From assembly GCA_013693915.1 (NCBI GenBank), contig CP059264.1, forward strand, positions 791,197-799,772: a DNA stretch of 8,576 nt, given 5' to 3'. Shown here piece after piece: positions 1 to 6,104 of the stretch. Source of the stretch: Dechloromonas sp. (GTDB taxonomy: Bacteria; Pseudomonadota; Gammaproteobacteria; Burkholderiales; Rhodocyclaceae). Numbering within the stretch: position 1 is the stretch's first letter; every line of letters starts with the position of its first letter. A program made the position numbers and the translations under genes. The notes beneath the pieces are model-generated. The model was not told the DNA's origin. It saw only the letters and a program-made list of their open reading frames with translations, and ran no database searches.

Positions 1-192
1 AGCGGACCCCTGGCGCACGAGTTCGACCCCGGCGATCGTTCCACCCTGGACAAGACGACCATCCTGGACGGCGTTCAGGGTAATGGAGGCACAGCCGTTG
101 AGACCGAGACAGAGGAGAAGCAGCCAGGCTGCCATGAAGCACCGCAGCGGCGCCGGATGGTGCCGGGTGCCTGGATAGACTTGGAGCGTCAT
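1..192 (-). CDS. Putative lipoprotein, N-terminal part (runs off the left edge)
   Basis: The frame is open for 64 codons from ATG at 192-190 to the window edge. The start is well supported by an AAGGAGG Shine-Dalgarno seven bases upstream (minus strand, 206-200). The product begins with a fairly long basic, His/Arg-containing stretch. A hydrophobic segment (about residues 20-31, AAWLLLLCLGL) follows, then a lipobox-like LNGC with Cys34 as the likely lipidated residue. Asn at the -2 position is less usual for a lipobox. Ala35-Ser36 after the Cys would be compatible with outer-membrane sorting. A second in-frame Met (residue 20) immediately precedes the hydrophobic core, but it lacks a comparable Shine-Dalgarno. 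The visible mature part (ASITLNAVQDGRLVQGG and onward) is too short for me to recognise a family. Being a lipoprotein is inferred from the signal; the function is unknown. Confidence 0.72.
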   Translation of the reverse strand, partial: MTLQVYPGTRHHPAPLRCFMAAWLLLLCLGLNGCASITLNAVQDGRLVQGGTIAGVELVRQGSA

Positions 193-199
193 GCGCGTG

Positions 200-206
200 C
201 CTCCTT
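200..206 (-). promoter_or_regulatory. Strong Shine-Dalgarno of the lipoprotein gene
   Basis: AAGGAGG on the minus strand, with a 7-base spacer to the ATG at 192-190. This near-perfect anti-16S complement decides the start of the lipoprotein over the internal Met 19 codons later. Confidence 0.8.
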
Positions 207-286
207 GCGCCTATTCCGCTGGAAGCGATCCCGTCGCCTGCGCTTGATCACCCCGGGCATCGGGCTTGACCAGAACCTCCCGTGAG

Positions 287-316
287 CCTTCGACGTTCCA
301 GCGAGCGCGTCGAAGG
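287..316 (-). repeat. Perfect 9-bp inverted repeat (hairpin) in the lipoprotein leader
   Basis: CCTTCGACG (287-295) is perfectly complementary to CGTCGAAGG (308-316), with a 12-base loop. In the transcript expected from the minus-strand promoter at 337-365 it would lie about 14-44 nt from the 5' end. No T-run follows on either strand, so it is not a standard intrinsic terminator. The CCCTTCGAC-type arm resembles dispersed palindromes that I recall from proteobacterial genomes, so it may be a REP-like element rather than a regulator. That resemblance is from memory. Confidence 0.55.
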
Positions 317-336
317 GTTGACCAGTTGGCGATCAG

Positions 337-365
337 AGTATATTTGGGCGGAATGGAGAAGGCAA
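337..365 (-). promoter_or_regulatory. Sigma-70-type promoter for the lipoprotein gene
   Basis: On the minus strand, TTGCCT (365-360, 4 of 6 to the -35 consensus) is followed after exactly 17 bases by TATACT (342-337, 5 of 6 to the -10 consensus). Transcription would begin near 330 and give a leader of about 138 nt containing the hairpin at 287-316. The neighbouring IS ends at 381, about 15 bp upstream of the -35, so the core promoter looks intact while anything further upstream has been displaced. This is a sequence match only. Confidence 0.5.
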
Positions 366-374
366 TCGTCGCTG

Positions 375-380
375 CTTAAC
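375..380. repeat. Target-site duplication, left copy (CTTAAC)
   Basis: CTTAAC abuts the left end of the IS and is repeated exactly at 2345-2350 abutting the right end. A 6-bp duplication is in the range known for IS1634-family elements. Confidence 0.85.
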
Positions 381-389
381 CTGAAGTTC
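381..389 (+). repeat. IS left terminal inverted repeat
   Basis: CTGAAGTTC begins immediately inside the left CTTAAC. It is the exact inverse of 2336-2344. After base 9 the two ends agree only sporadically. Confidence 0.75.
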
Positions 390-398
390 TCCTGATTT

Positions 399-485
399 TG
401 TAGTCACGCCATATCTCGGAAGCGCCCACTCCTGCTGGCAAGCGGGGCTGATGAGGGCTTTGATTTTGCTTCAATATGTAGTCAC
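399..485 (+). repeat. Paired 9-bp direct repeats in the IS left end
   Basis: TGTAGTCAC occurs at 399-407 and again at 477-485. The 8-mer TGATTTTG also precedes each copy (393-400 and 461-468). The second copy runs into a small palindrome, AGTCA (480-484) / TGACT (491-495), right at the predicted transposase -35. A related TGTAGTCA lies at the transposase stop (2262-2269). These could be transposase-binding subterminal repeats or an operator; that role is inferred. Confidence 0.4.
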
Positions 486-494
486 TAAAATGAC

Positions 495-523
495 TTGAAT
501 TGCAGCAATTATCAGCATATATT
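495..523 (+). promoter_or_regulatory. Predicted transposase promoter
   Basis: TTGAAT (495-500, 4 of 6) and TATATT (518-523, 5 of 6) are separated by 17 bases. Transcription would start near 530, which is where the most plausible transposase ATG lies, so the message would be leaderless or nearly so. The alternative TTG start at 500 would fall inside this promoter. Confidence 0.45.
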
Positions 524-529
524 GCCGGT

Positions 530-2266
530 ATGCCAGCCAGAAGTGGAACCGCCCACGTCGTCACCACGACCCGTAAGTATAAAGACCGGGTCTATCATAC
601 GCATCTCTTGCGCCGCAGTTACCGCGAAGGCGGGACGGTCAAGAACGAGACCCTGGGCAATCTTTCGCATCTACCGGATGAGTTGGTGGACATCATCCGT
701 CGCTCCTTGCAGGGCGAGACCTTCGTGCCGGTTGCCCAGTCCTTTGAGATCACCCGTTCGCGCGCGCATGGCCATGTGCAGGCCGTTCAGACGGCGATGC
801 AGCGCCTGGGGTTGGCTTCGCTGATCGCCGCCAAGCCGTGCCGCGAACGCGATCTGGTGTTGGCCATGGTGGCCTCGCGCATCGCGGCTCCGCAAACCAA
901 GCTGGCGACCACGCGCTGGTAGCACACGACGACACTGGCCGAGGACTTCGCAGTCAGCGACGCGAGCGAGGACGATCTGTACGCGGCGATGGACTGGCTG
1001 CGGCAGCGCCAGGGCGCCATCGAGAAGAAGCTCGCCGCGCGTCATTTGAGTGCGGGCGGTCTGGTGCTCTACGACCTCTCCTCCAGCTACTTCGAGGGTA
1101 CAACGTGTCCGCTGGCCAAACGCGGCTACAGCCGCGACGGCAAACAGAGCATGTTGCAGGTCAACTACGGCTTGCTGACCGACGCACGGGGCTGCCCGGT
1201 GGCCGTCTCGGTGCATGAAGGCAATACCTCGGACAGCAAGACCTTTCTGCCGGAAGTGCAGCGTCTGCGCACTGACTTCGGCATCGAACGCATGGTGATG
1301 GTCGGCGATCGGGGAATGATCTCGCAAAAGGCCATTGACGAAATGCGCGATACGGAGGGGATTGGCTGGATTACGGCACTCAAGAGCGTTTCGATCCGCG
1401 CCCTGGTCGAGCAGGGACAGCTTCAGCTCGGGTTGTTTGACGAGCGCAATCTGCTCGAACTGAGCTCACCGGACTATCCGGGCGAACGGTTGATGGCCTG
1501 CCGCAATCCGCAGTTGGCCAGACTGCGCGCGCACAAGCGCGAAGAATTGCTGGGTGCGACGGAAGCGCTCCTTGCGAAGATCAAGGCCCGAGTGGATGCT
1601 GCCAAACTCGCCGGCAAGGATGCGATCGGCGTGCGTGTGGGCAAGGTGGTCAATCAGTACAAGGTCGCCAAGCATTTTGAACTGGAGATCGGCGAGGCGG
1701 CCTTCGTCTTCCGGCGCAAGGCGGACAGCATCGCCGCTGAGGCGGCACTCGACGGGCTCTACATCATTCGCACCTCGGTGCCGGCCGAAGAGATGGCGGC
1801 GACGGACTGTATACGCAACTACAAGTCGCTGGCCAACGTCGAGCGTGCCTTCCGTTCGCTCAAGACGGTCGATCTCAAGGTGCGTCCGATTCATCACCGT
1901 CTGGCGAACCGGGTGCGTTCCCACATCTTTCTGTGCATGTTGGCGTACTACGTCGAGTGGCACATGCGCGAAGCGTGGCGTGAGTTGATGTTTGCCGATC
2001 CCGACCAGGCGGCGAAGGCGACCCGCGATCCCGTGGCGCCCGCTGTCCGCTCCGCAGCTGCGTTGGACAAGGTCGTTCGCCATACCCTCGACGACGACTC
2101 GCCCGCGCACAGCTTTGCAACCTTGATGGGCGAACTGGCCACCATCGTGCGCAACACCTGCCGGACTCCTCAGGCCGCAGAGACTGCGCCAACCTTCGAG
2201 ATCTTGACGACACCCAATCCCAAGCAACAACGCGCACTTGAACTTCTGCGAAAGATCTCGCTGTAG
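530..2266 (+). pseudogene. IS1634-family DDE transposase, interrupted by an amber codon
   Basis: The reading frame spans 579 codons including the final stop, the size expected for the family, but TAG at 920-922 (codon 131) breaks it. The text around the stop, ATTRW then stop then HTTTLAEDF, fits the family pattern of two adjacent tryptophans as I recall it. A single G to A change (TGG to TAG) therefore explains it. Downstream the frame is uninterrupted to TAG 2264-2266. The RNase H-fold catalytic residues are visible: Asp182 (LVLYDLSSSYFEG), Asp260 (MVMVGDRGMIS) and Glu438 (NYKSLANVERAFRSLK). All three lie after the stop. The start at ATG 530 (MPARSGTAHVVTTTRKYKD) is preferred because the homologous region begins there; TTG at 500 is an in-frame alternative. 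Neither has a Shine-Dalgarno. The downstream piece could restart at ATG 989, but it also has no clear ribosome-binding site and would lack the N-terminal domain. Confidence 0.88.
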
Positions 2267-2335
2267 TCAGAACGCAGAACCCAAAATTCAGACAAATCGC
2301 CTGAACAGCAAGGAAATCTCGACCTGCCGGCGCGG

Positions 2336-2344
2336 GAACTTCAG
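2336..2344 (-). repeat. IS right terminal inverted repeat
   Basis: GAACTTCAG is the exact inverse complement of the left end (381-389) and is followed directly by the right CTTAAC. Confidence 0.75.
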
Positions 2345-2350
2345 CTTAAC
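2345..2350. repeat. Target-site duplication, right copy (CTTAAC)
   Basis: Identical to 375-380 and directly adjacent to the right IS end. On the minus strand this copy also supplies the TAA that ends the remnant frame described at 2346-2453. Confidence 0.85.
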
Positions 2351-2453
2351 AGGGTTTGCCGGCCAGCCGCGAACTCTGGACCAGGACCCGGATGCTCTCG
2401 GCCTGCGCCACGGCCAGCTACAGGGCCAGGCTAATCGTCAGCAGCAAACGCAT
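2346..2453 (-). pseudogene. Remnant of a HIRAN-domain protein gene (N-terminus only)
   Basis: From ATG at 2453-2451 the minus strand reads MRLLLTISLAL, an in-frame TAG (2420-2418), then LAVAQAESIRVLVQSSRLAG, KPC and TAA (2348-2346). Across the TAG this resembles a signal peptide ending in AxA followed by the first strand of a HIRAN domain. I recall a pattern like RVLVQSSPLAG from exported HIRAN proteins encoded beside yraN in betaproteobacteria. The start overlaps the end of yraN by 23 bp, suggesting a former translationally coupled pair. The frame stops in the duplicated target site, and the DNA beyond the IS (below 375) does not continue a recognisable HIRAN domain. The gene was therefore probably truncated before, or independently of, the insertion. 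Identification rests on about 20 residues. Confidence 0.5.
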
Positions 2454-2793
2454 CGCGAATCCATTCGAGCTGGTCGCCATCGATCAGCACACAGTCGAAG
2501 CGGCAGTCGCACTCTGCCTTGCCCGCCAGATAGTACCGTGCGGCGAGGACGATGCGCTGGCGCTTGCTGGTGGTGATGCTCGCACCGGCGCCGCCGAAAT
2601 CGCCGCGGCCGCGCAGCCGGACCTCGACGAAGACCAGCGTCTGGCCGTCGCGGCAGATCAGGTCGATCTCGCCGCCGCGCACCCGGAAATTGCGCTCGAC
2701 GATGCGTTGACCGCAACGCTCCAAATGACGGGCCGCCCGTTCCTCGGCTTCGCGACCGCGCGTCGTGGTGGTATCGTTGGTTTTTCCCTGCAT
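2431..2793 (-). CDS. yraN: YraN / UPF0102 family nuclease-fold protein
   Basis: A 120-residue protein, the usual size for UPF0102. It has the family's order of elements: a GREAEERAARHLE helix (residues 13-25), RIVERNFRVRGGEIDLI (30-46) with Glu42 and Asp44, then VFVEVR (54-59) with Glu57. This is the E-x-D and E-x-K/R layout of a Holliday-junction-resolvase-like fold. The usual Lys is Arg here (VEVR). No biochemical function is firmly assigned to the family; a role in DNA or envelope maintenance has been guessed from context. The start ATG (2793-2791) has no good Shine-Dalgarno. A -10-like TACAAT lies about 30 bp upstream (2829-2824) without a good -35. The gene is divergent from rsmI, a common proteobacterial arrangement, and its end overlaps the HIRAN-like remnant. 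Confidence 0.88.
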   Translation of the reverse strand: MQGKTNDTTTTRGREAEERAARHLERCGQRIVERNFRVRGGEIDLICRDGQTLVFVEVRLRGRGDFGGAGASITTSKRQRIVLAARYYLAGKAECDCRFDCVLIDGDQLEWIRDAFAADD

Positions 2794-2803
2794 GCCCGTG
2801 AAG

Positions 2804-3664
2804 ATGACGGAAGAATTCGCCGCATTGTATGTCGTCGCGACCCCGCTCGGGAACCTCGGCGACCTGACCCGCCGCGCCGAGGAAGTCCTGCGCAGCGTCC
2901 CCTGGGTTGCCGCCGAGGATACCCGCCACAGCGGCCCCCTGCTCAGGCAGCTTGGATCGCCGGCGCGGACGCTGCCGGCCCATCGGCACAACGAGCACGA
3001 AGCCGCCGCCCGCATCGTCGACCGGCTCAGGGCCGGCGAGGCGGTGGCGCTGATCTCCGACGCCGGGACGCCCGGAATCTCCGACCCCGGCGCCCGCATC
3101 GTCGCTGCCGTTCGCGCCGCCGGCTGCCGGGTGATTCCGCTGCCCGGCGCGTGTGCGGCGACCACGGCGCTCTCCGCCTCCGGCCTCCCTGACGAGCATT
3201 TCCTGTTCCATGGCTTCCTGCCGAGCAAGGCCGGCCAGCGGTGCAAGGCCATCGAGGAACTGCGCGGCCAGTCGTGCGCGCTGGTCTTCTACGAGGCCCC
3301 GCATCGCGTCCTCGAGACCGTCGCCGATCTTGCCGCCGTGCTCGGCGAGCGCACCTTGGTCATCGCCCGCGAACTGACCAAGCTGTTCGAGTCGATCCAT
3401 TCCGGCCCGTTGACCGCGGCAGTCGAATGGCTGAAGGAAGACCCGAACCGCCAGCGCGGCGAATTCGTTCTGATCGTTTCCGGCGCCCCGGCCCAAGGCA
3501 ACGACGCCGAGGGCGAGCGCGTGTTGACGCTGCTGCTGGCCGAGGGCCTGCCGGTGAAACAGGCCGCCCGCCTGGCGGCGGCGATCAGCGGCGCGGCGAA
3601 GAATGCGCTGTACGAGCGTGCCCTGGCGCTGAAGGACTGCGGGTCGTCAGCTTCGGTTGCCTGA
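2804..3664 (+). CDS. rsmI: 16S rRNA (cytidine(1402)-2'-O)-methyltransferase RsmI
   Basis: 286 residues, normal length for RsmI, which uses SAM to 2'-O-methylate C1402 of 16S rRNA in the decoding centre. Tetrapyrrole-methylase-fold motifs appear in order: LYVVATPLGNLGDLT (8-22), AAEDTRHS (36-43), LISDAGTPGISDPG (83-96), LPGACAATTALSASGLP, FHGFLPSK, FYEAPHRVLET, VIARELTKLFE and GEFVLIVSG. I chose ATG 2804 because it sits just before the conserved first strand and has a weak GTGAAG upstream. ATG 2792 (290 residues) and GTG 2765 are in-frame alternatives. ATG 2792 would share the palindrome CATG with the yraN start on the other strand. The 3' end overlaps the convergent methyltransferase gene by 18 bp. 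Confidence 0.95.
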   Translation: MTEEFAALYVVATPLGNLGDLTRRAEEVLRSVPWVAAEDTRHSGPLLRQLGSPARTLPAHRHNEHEAAARIVDRLRAGEAVALISDAGTPGISDPGARIVAAVRAAGCRVIPLPGACAATTALSASGLPDEHFLFHGFLPSKAGQRCKAIEELRGQSCALVFYEAPHRVLETVADLAAVLGERTLVIARELTKLFESIHSGPLTAAVEWLKEDPNRQRGEFVLIVSGAPAQGNDAEGERVLTLLLAEGLPVKQAARLAAAISGAAKNALYERALALKDCGSSASVA

Positions 3665-4336
3665 TGTCCGGTCGGCTGCTTGCGCTTCTCCCGAAGCGGT
3701 ATGGTGGCCAGCCGCGAGCCGCCACCACACCTGCCAGCGTTCGCACCCAGCAAACACCGGGATCGAATCGTCGACTGCCGCATCCTCGATGCGCGTGAAA
3801 TTGGGCGCCAGCAATTCATCCAACTGCCCGGGCAGGATGCCGAACGGCGGACCCTTGGGCTGGTCGCAAACGAAGAAATACCCGGCGAGCAGGCCGCCTC
3901 GCGGCAACAGCTCGGCGACGCGCCGGCCCCAGTCGGGCCACAGCTTGCGCGGCAGGGCGCAGAGGAAGGCGCGTTCGTAGAGCAACTGGTACGGTCGACG
4001 CGGCGAAAAGGTGAAAAAGTCTTCGCAGACGAGGTCGACCGCAGCGTCGCCGAGAACGCCCCGGGCTGTGGCGACCGCGGCCGGCGAGAAATCCAGCGCG
4101 GTGACCGGCCAGCCGAGGTCGACCAGGTGGCGGGCTTCCCAGGCGCTGCCGCAACCGGGGATCAGCGTGTCCAGTGGCGCCGGCTGGCGGACGACGAAAT
4201 CGGCGAAGGCGTTCGGCACGCAGCCGGCATCCCACGGCGTGATTCCTTCGCCGAAGCGCTTGCACCAGAAGTCGGGGTGCTCGGGGCGCTGGTCGTCGGG
4301 TTTGATCCGGGTCGAGGAGGGTGGCGAATCGCTCAT
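3647..4336 (-). CDS. TPMT-like class I SAM-dependent methyltransferase
   Basis: 229 residues with the thiopurine S-methyltransferase family signature: [16 protein letters not shown] (23-38), SAM-binding motif [15 protein letters not shown] (58-71), [11 protein letters not shown], then [23 protein letters not shown] and GPPFGI. The C-terminal [15 protein letters not shown] stretch is also typical. Members methylate thiols, halides or metalloids (Se, Te). The substrate here cannot be told from sequence. The start is ATG 4336-4334; an upstream in-frame extension toward 4447 lies over hemC and is not favoured. No strong Shine-Dalgarno is visible. The gene is convergent with rsmI (18-bp overlap of ends) and divergent from hemC with only 42 bp between the start codons. 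Confidence 0.85.
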   Translation of the reverse strand: MSDSPPSSTRIKPDDQRPEHPDFWCKRFGEGITPWDAGCVPNAFADFVVRQPAPLDTLIPGCGSAWEARHLVDLGWPVTALDFSPAAVATARGVLGDAAVDLVCEDFFTFSPRRPYQLLYERAFLCALPRKLWPDWGRRVAELLPRGGLLAGYFFVCDQPKGPPFGILPGQLDELLAPNFTRIEDAAVDDSIPVFAGCERWQVWWRLAAGHHTASGEAQAADRTSGNRS

Positions 4337-4378
4337 GCTAAGATTGCCGCCTTCGAAACCCCTGCCGCGTGCCGCTTC
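4337..4378. other. 42-bp divergent gap between the methyltransferase and hemC
   Basis: This short gap must serve both genes unless their promoters lie inside each other's coding sequence. It contains TAAGAT (4339-4344), a weak -10-like hexamer reading toward hemC without a matching -35, and a TTCGAA palindrome near 4352. I see no clear promoter or ribosome-binding site for hemC. Confidence 0.4.
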
Positions 4379-5326
4379 ATGTCCGCTCCATCCAAGATCG
4401 TCATCGCCTCCCGCGAATCCCGCCTCGCCATGTGGCAGGCCGTCCATGTCCAGGGGCGCCTGGCCGGCCTGAATCCCGGGGCCGATATCGTCATTCTAGG
4501 CATGACGACCAGGGGTGACCAGATTCTCGACCGTCCGCTCGCCGAAATCGGCGGCAAGGGCCTGTTCATCAAGGAACTCGAAGTCGCGATGCAGGAAGGC
4601 CGGGCGCAGCTCGCCGTGCATTCGATGAAGGACGTGCCGATGGTGATGCCCGAGGGCTTCGTGCTGGCCGCAATTTCCGCGCGCGAAAACCCGCGCGACG
4701 CCTTCGTCTCGAACAGCTACGCCGGGCTGGACGAACTGCCCGCAGGCGCCGTCGTCGGCACTTCCAGCCTGCGCCGCGAAGCGATCCTGCGCGCGAAGTA
4801 CCCGCAGCTGGCGATCAGGAGCCTGCGCGGCAATCTCGACACGCGGCTGCGCAAGCTCGATGCCGGCGAATACGACGCGATCATCCTCGCCGCCGCCGGC
4901 CTGATCCGCCTCGGACTGGAAAACCGCATCAGATCGGTGTTGACCGCGGAACAGTCGCTGCCGGCGCCCGGCCAGGGCGCGCTCGGCATCGAACTGGTGG
5001 CCGGCGATGCGGCGATGGCCGCCGTCGTCGCTCCGCTCGACGATCCGGATACGGCGCACTGCGTCAAGGCCGAACGCGCTTTCTCGCGGGCGCTCGGCGG
5101 CAGTTGCCAGGTGCCGCTCGGCGGCTATGCGGTCATGGAAGAGGGCAAGCTGTGGCTGCGCGGTTTCGTCGCGACGGCGGATGGCCGGGAGATGGTCAGC
5201 GGCGAAGTGCGCGGCACCGTCGGCGACGTGGCCGGTGACGACGAGGCGCTTGGCCGCCGGCTCGCCGAACAGTTGCGGGCGCAAGGTGCCGGCGCCATCC
5301 TGGAAAAACTCGCCCACTGCCGATGA
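4379..5326 (+). CDS. hemC: Hydroxymethylbilane synthase (porphobilinogen deaminase) HemC
   Basis: 315 residues, full length. The cytosolic enzyme condenses four porphobilinogens into hydroxymethylbilane, the precursor of uroporphyrinogen III. Visible landmarks: [16 protein letters not shown] (6-21), [29 protein letters not shown] with catalytic Asp85 (Asp84 in E. coli), [34 protein letters not shown], and [12 protein letters not shown] with Cys243 as the dipyrromethane cofactor attachment site (Cys242 in E. coli). The start ATG 4379 is placed by homology at the first strand; no Shine-Dalgarno is evident. The stop TGA (5324-5326) overlaps the hemD ATG as ATGA, so hemD is probably translationally coupled. 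All key residues are intact. Confidence 0.97.
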   Translation: MSAPSKIVIASRESRLAMWQAVHVQGRLAGLNPGADIVILGMTTRGDQILDRPLAEIGGKGLFIKELEVAMQEGRAQLAVHSMKDVPMVMPEGFVLAAISARENPRDAFVSNSYAGLDELPAGAVVGTSSLRREAILRAKYPQLAIRSLRGNLDTRLRKLDAGEYDAIILAAAGLIRLGLENRIRSVLTAEQSLPAPGQGALGIELVAGDAAMAAVVAPLDDPDTAHCVKAERAFSRALGGSCQVPLGGYAVMEEGKLWLRGFVATADGREMVSGEVRGTVGDVAGDDEALGRRLAEQLRAQGAGAILEKLAHCR

Positions 5327-6104
5327 ACGCGAGCGGCCCGCTTGCCGGCAGGATCATCGCCGTCACCCGGCCGCGGGAGCAGGCCGCGCCGCTGGCCGAT
5401 GCCATTGCCGGCGCGGGCGGAACCCCGCTGCTCTTTCCCCTGCTGGATATCCTGCCGGTTGCCGATCCGCTGGCGCTGGAGGCCGACGTGGCCGGGCTGC
5501 CCGGTGCGGCGCTGGCCATCTTTATCAGTCCCAATGCGGTCGCCCACGCGCTGCCGCTCATTCTGGCGCATGGCCCTTGGCCGGTGGGGCTGGTGCCGGC
5601 GGCGGTCGGACAGGGCACGGTGAAGGCGCTGGCGGCGCGCGGCGTGACCGGCTGCATCGCGCCGCGCGAGCGCTTCGATTCGGAGGCGCTGCTGGCGCTG
5701 CCCGAACTGGCGGGCGAACGGGTCAGTGGCAAGCGCGTCGTCATCTTCCGCGGTGACGGCGGTCGCGAGTTGCTGGCCGATACGCTGCGCGCGCGGGGCG
5801 CCACGGTCGAGTGCGTCGCCTGCTATCGCCGCGCCGGGCCCGCCGGCGGCGTCGATATCCTGCTGGAAAGATGGCGCGCCGGGCGCCTCGACGCGCTGAC
5901 CGTGTCGAGCAGCGAGGGCTGCGCCACCTGCTCGACCTGCTCGACGACGAGGGCCGCTCCTTTCTCGCCCGGACCCCGGTCTTCGTGCCGCATGCCCGCA
6001 TTGCGGAAAACGCGCGGGCGTCGGGTTTGCAGAAAATTATCCTTACCGATGCGGCGGATGCCGGAATCCTTGCCGGCTTGCTTGCTTATAATTGGCCGGC
6101 ATGA
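5323..6104 (+). pseudogene. hemD: Uroporphyrinogen-III synthase HemD, frameshifted as written
   Basis: HemD closes and inverts ring D of hydroxymethylbilane to give uroporphyrinogen III. Residues 1-198 read in one frame: IIAVTRPREQAAPLADAIAG, FPLLDILP, FISPNAVAHALP, FDSEALLALPEL, VVIFRGDGGRELLADTLRARG, VECVACYRR, and the conserved SSSEG. At that point the frame breaks. The -1 frame continues the family sequence as LRHLLDLLDDEGRSFLART, FVPHARIAENA and DAADAGILAGLLAY, ending at TGA 6102-6104. One missing base near 5917-5919 (GAGGGCTG where GAGGGCCTG is expected) accounts for it. The repaired protein is 260 residues, normal for the family. Without repair, translation goes out of frame to 6111 with a nonsense C-terminus. 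There is no slippery heptamer at the break. ATGA overlaps link it to hemC and, in the repaired frame, to hemX. Confidence 0.88.

Larger units (their letters stand above)
381..2344 (+). mobile_element. IS1634-family (IS4-like DDE) insertion sequence, 1,964 bp
   Basis: The element is defined by a 9-bp terminal inverted repeat (CTGAAGTTC at 381-389 and its complement at 2336-2344) and by an identical 6-bp direct repeat, CTTAAC, outside both ends. One large transposase frame fills most of it. About 150 bp of left-end DNA precede the transposase and about 70 bp follow it. The match of the inverted repeats is imperfect beyond base 9. The intact target duplication indicates simple insertion and no later recombination at these ends. 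The single transposase carries an internal amber codon, so the copy is probably non-autonomous unless the stop is suppressed or is a sequence error. Family assignment rests on the transposase sequence. Confidence 0.85.

Noticed and set aside
318..346. Plus-strand promoter TTGACC with TATATT (15-bp spacer) or TATTTG (17-bp spacer), reading toward the IS
   Set aside because: The spacing or the -10 is poor in both versions, it overlaps the better minus-strand promoter, and there is no native gene downstream other than the IS.
211..374. Minus-strand open stretch ending at TAG 213-211, just before the lipoprotein Shine-Dalgarno, possibly a C-terminal gene fragment
   Set aside because: It contains the promoter and hairpin described, has no start codon before the upstream in-frame TAA, and its translation matches no family I recognise. 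It reads better as a leader region than as a gene end.
671..2237. Long minus-strand open frames (218, 254 and 120 codons) antisense to the transposase
   Set aside because: They are shadows of the high-GC plus-strand gene. Their translations are low-complexity Arg/Ala/His-rich with no recognisable motifs, while the plus strand carries the DDE transposase.
2438..3496. 352-codon minus-strand frame over rsmI and yraN
   Set aside because: It is antisense to the clearly coding rsmI and out of frame with yraN. The Gly/Arg-rich translation matches nothing known.
3680..4378. Upstream extension of the hemC frame across the methyltransferase gene
   Set aside because: HemC homology begins at 4379. The extension is merely open antisense to a well-supported methyltransferase, and the joined 548-residue product would be far too long for HemC.
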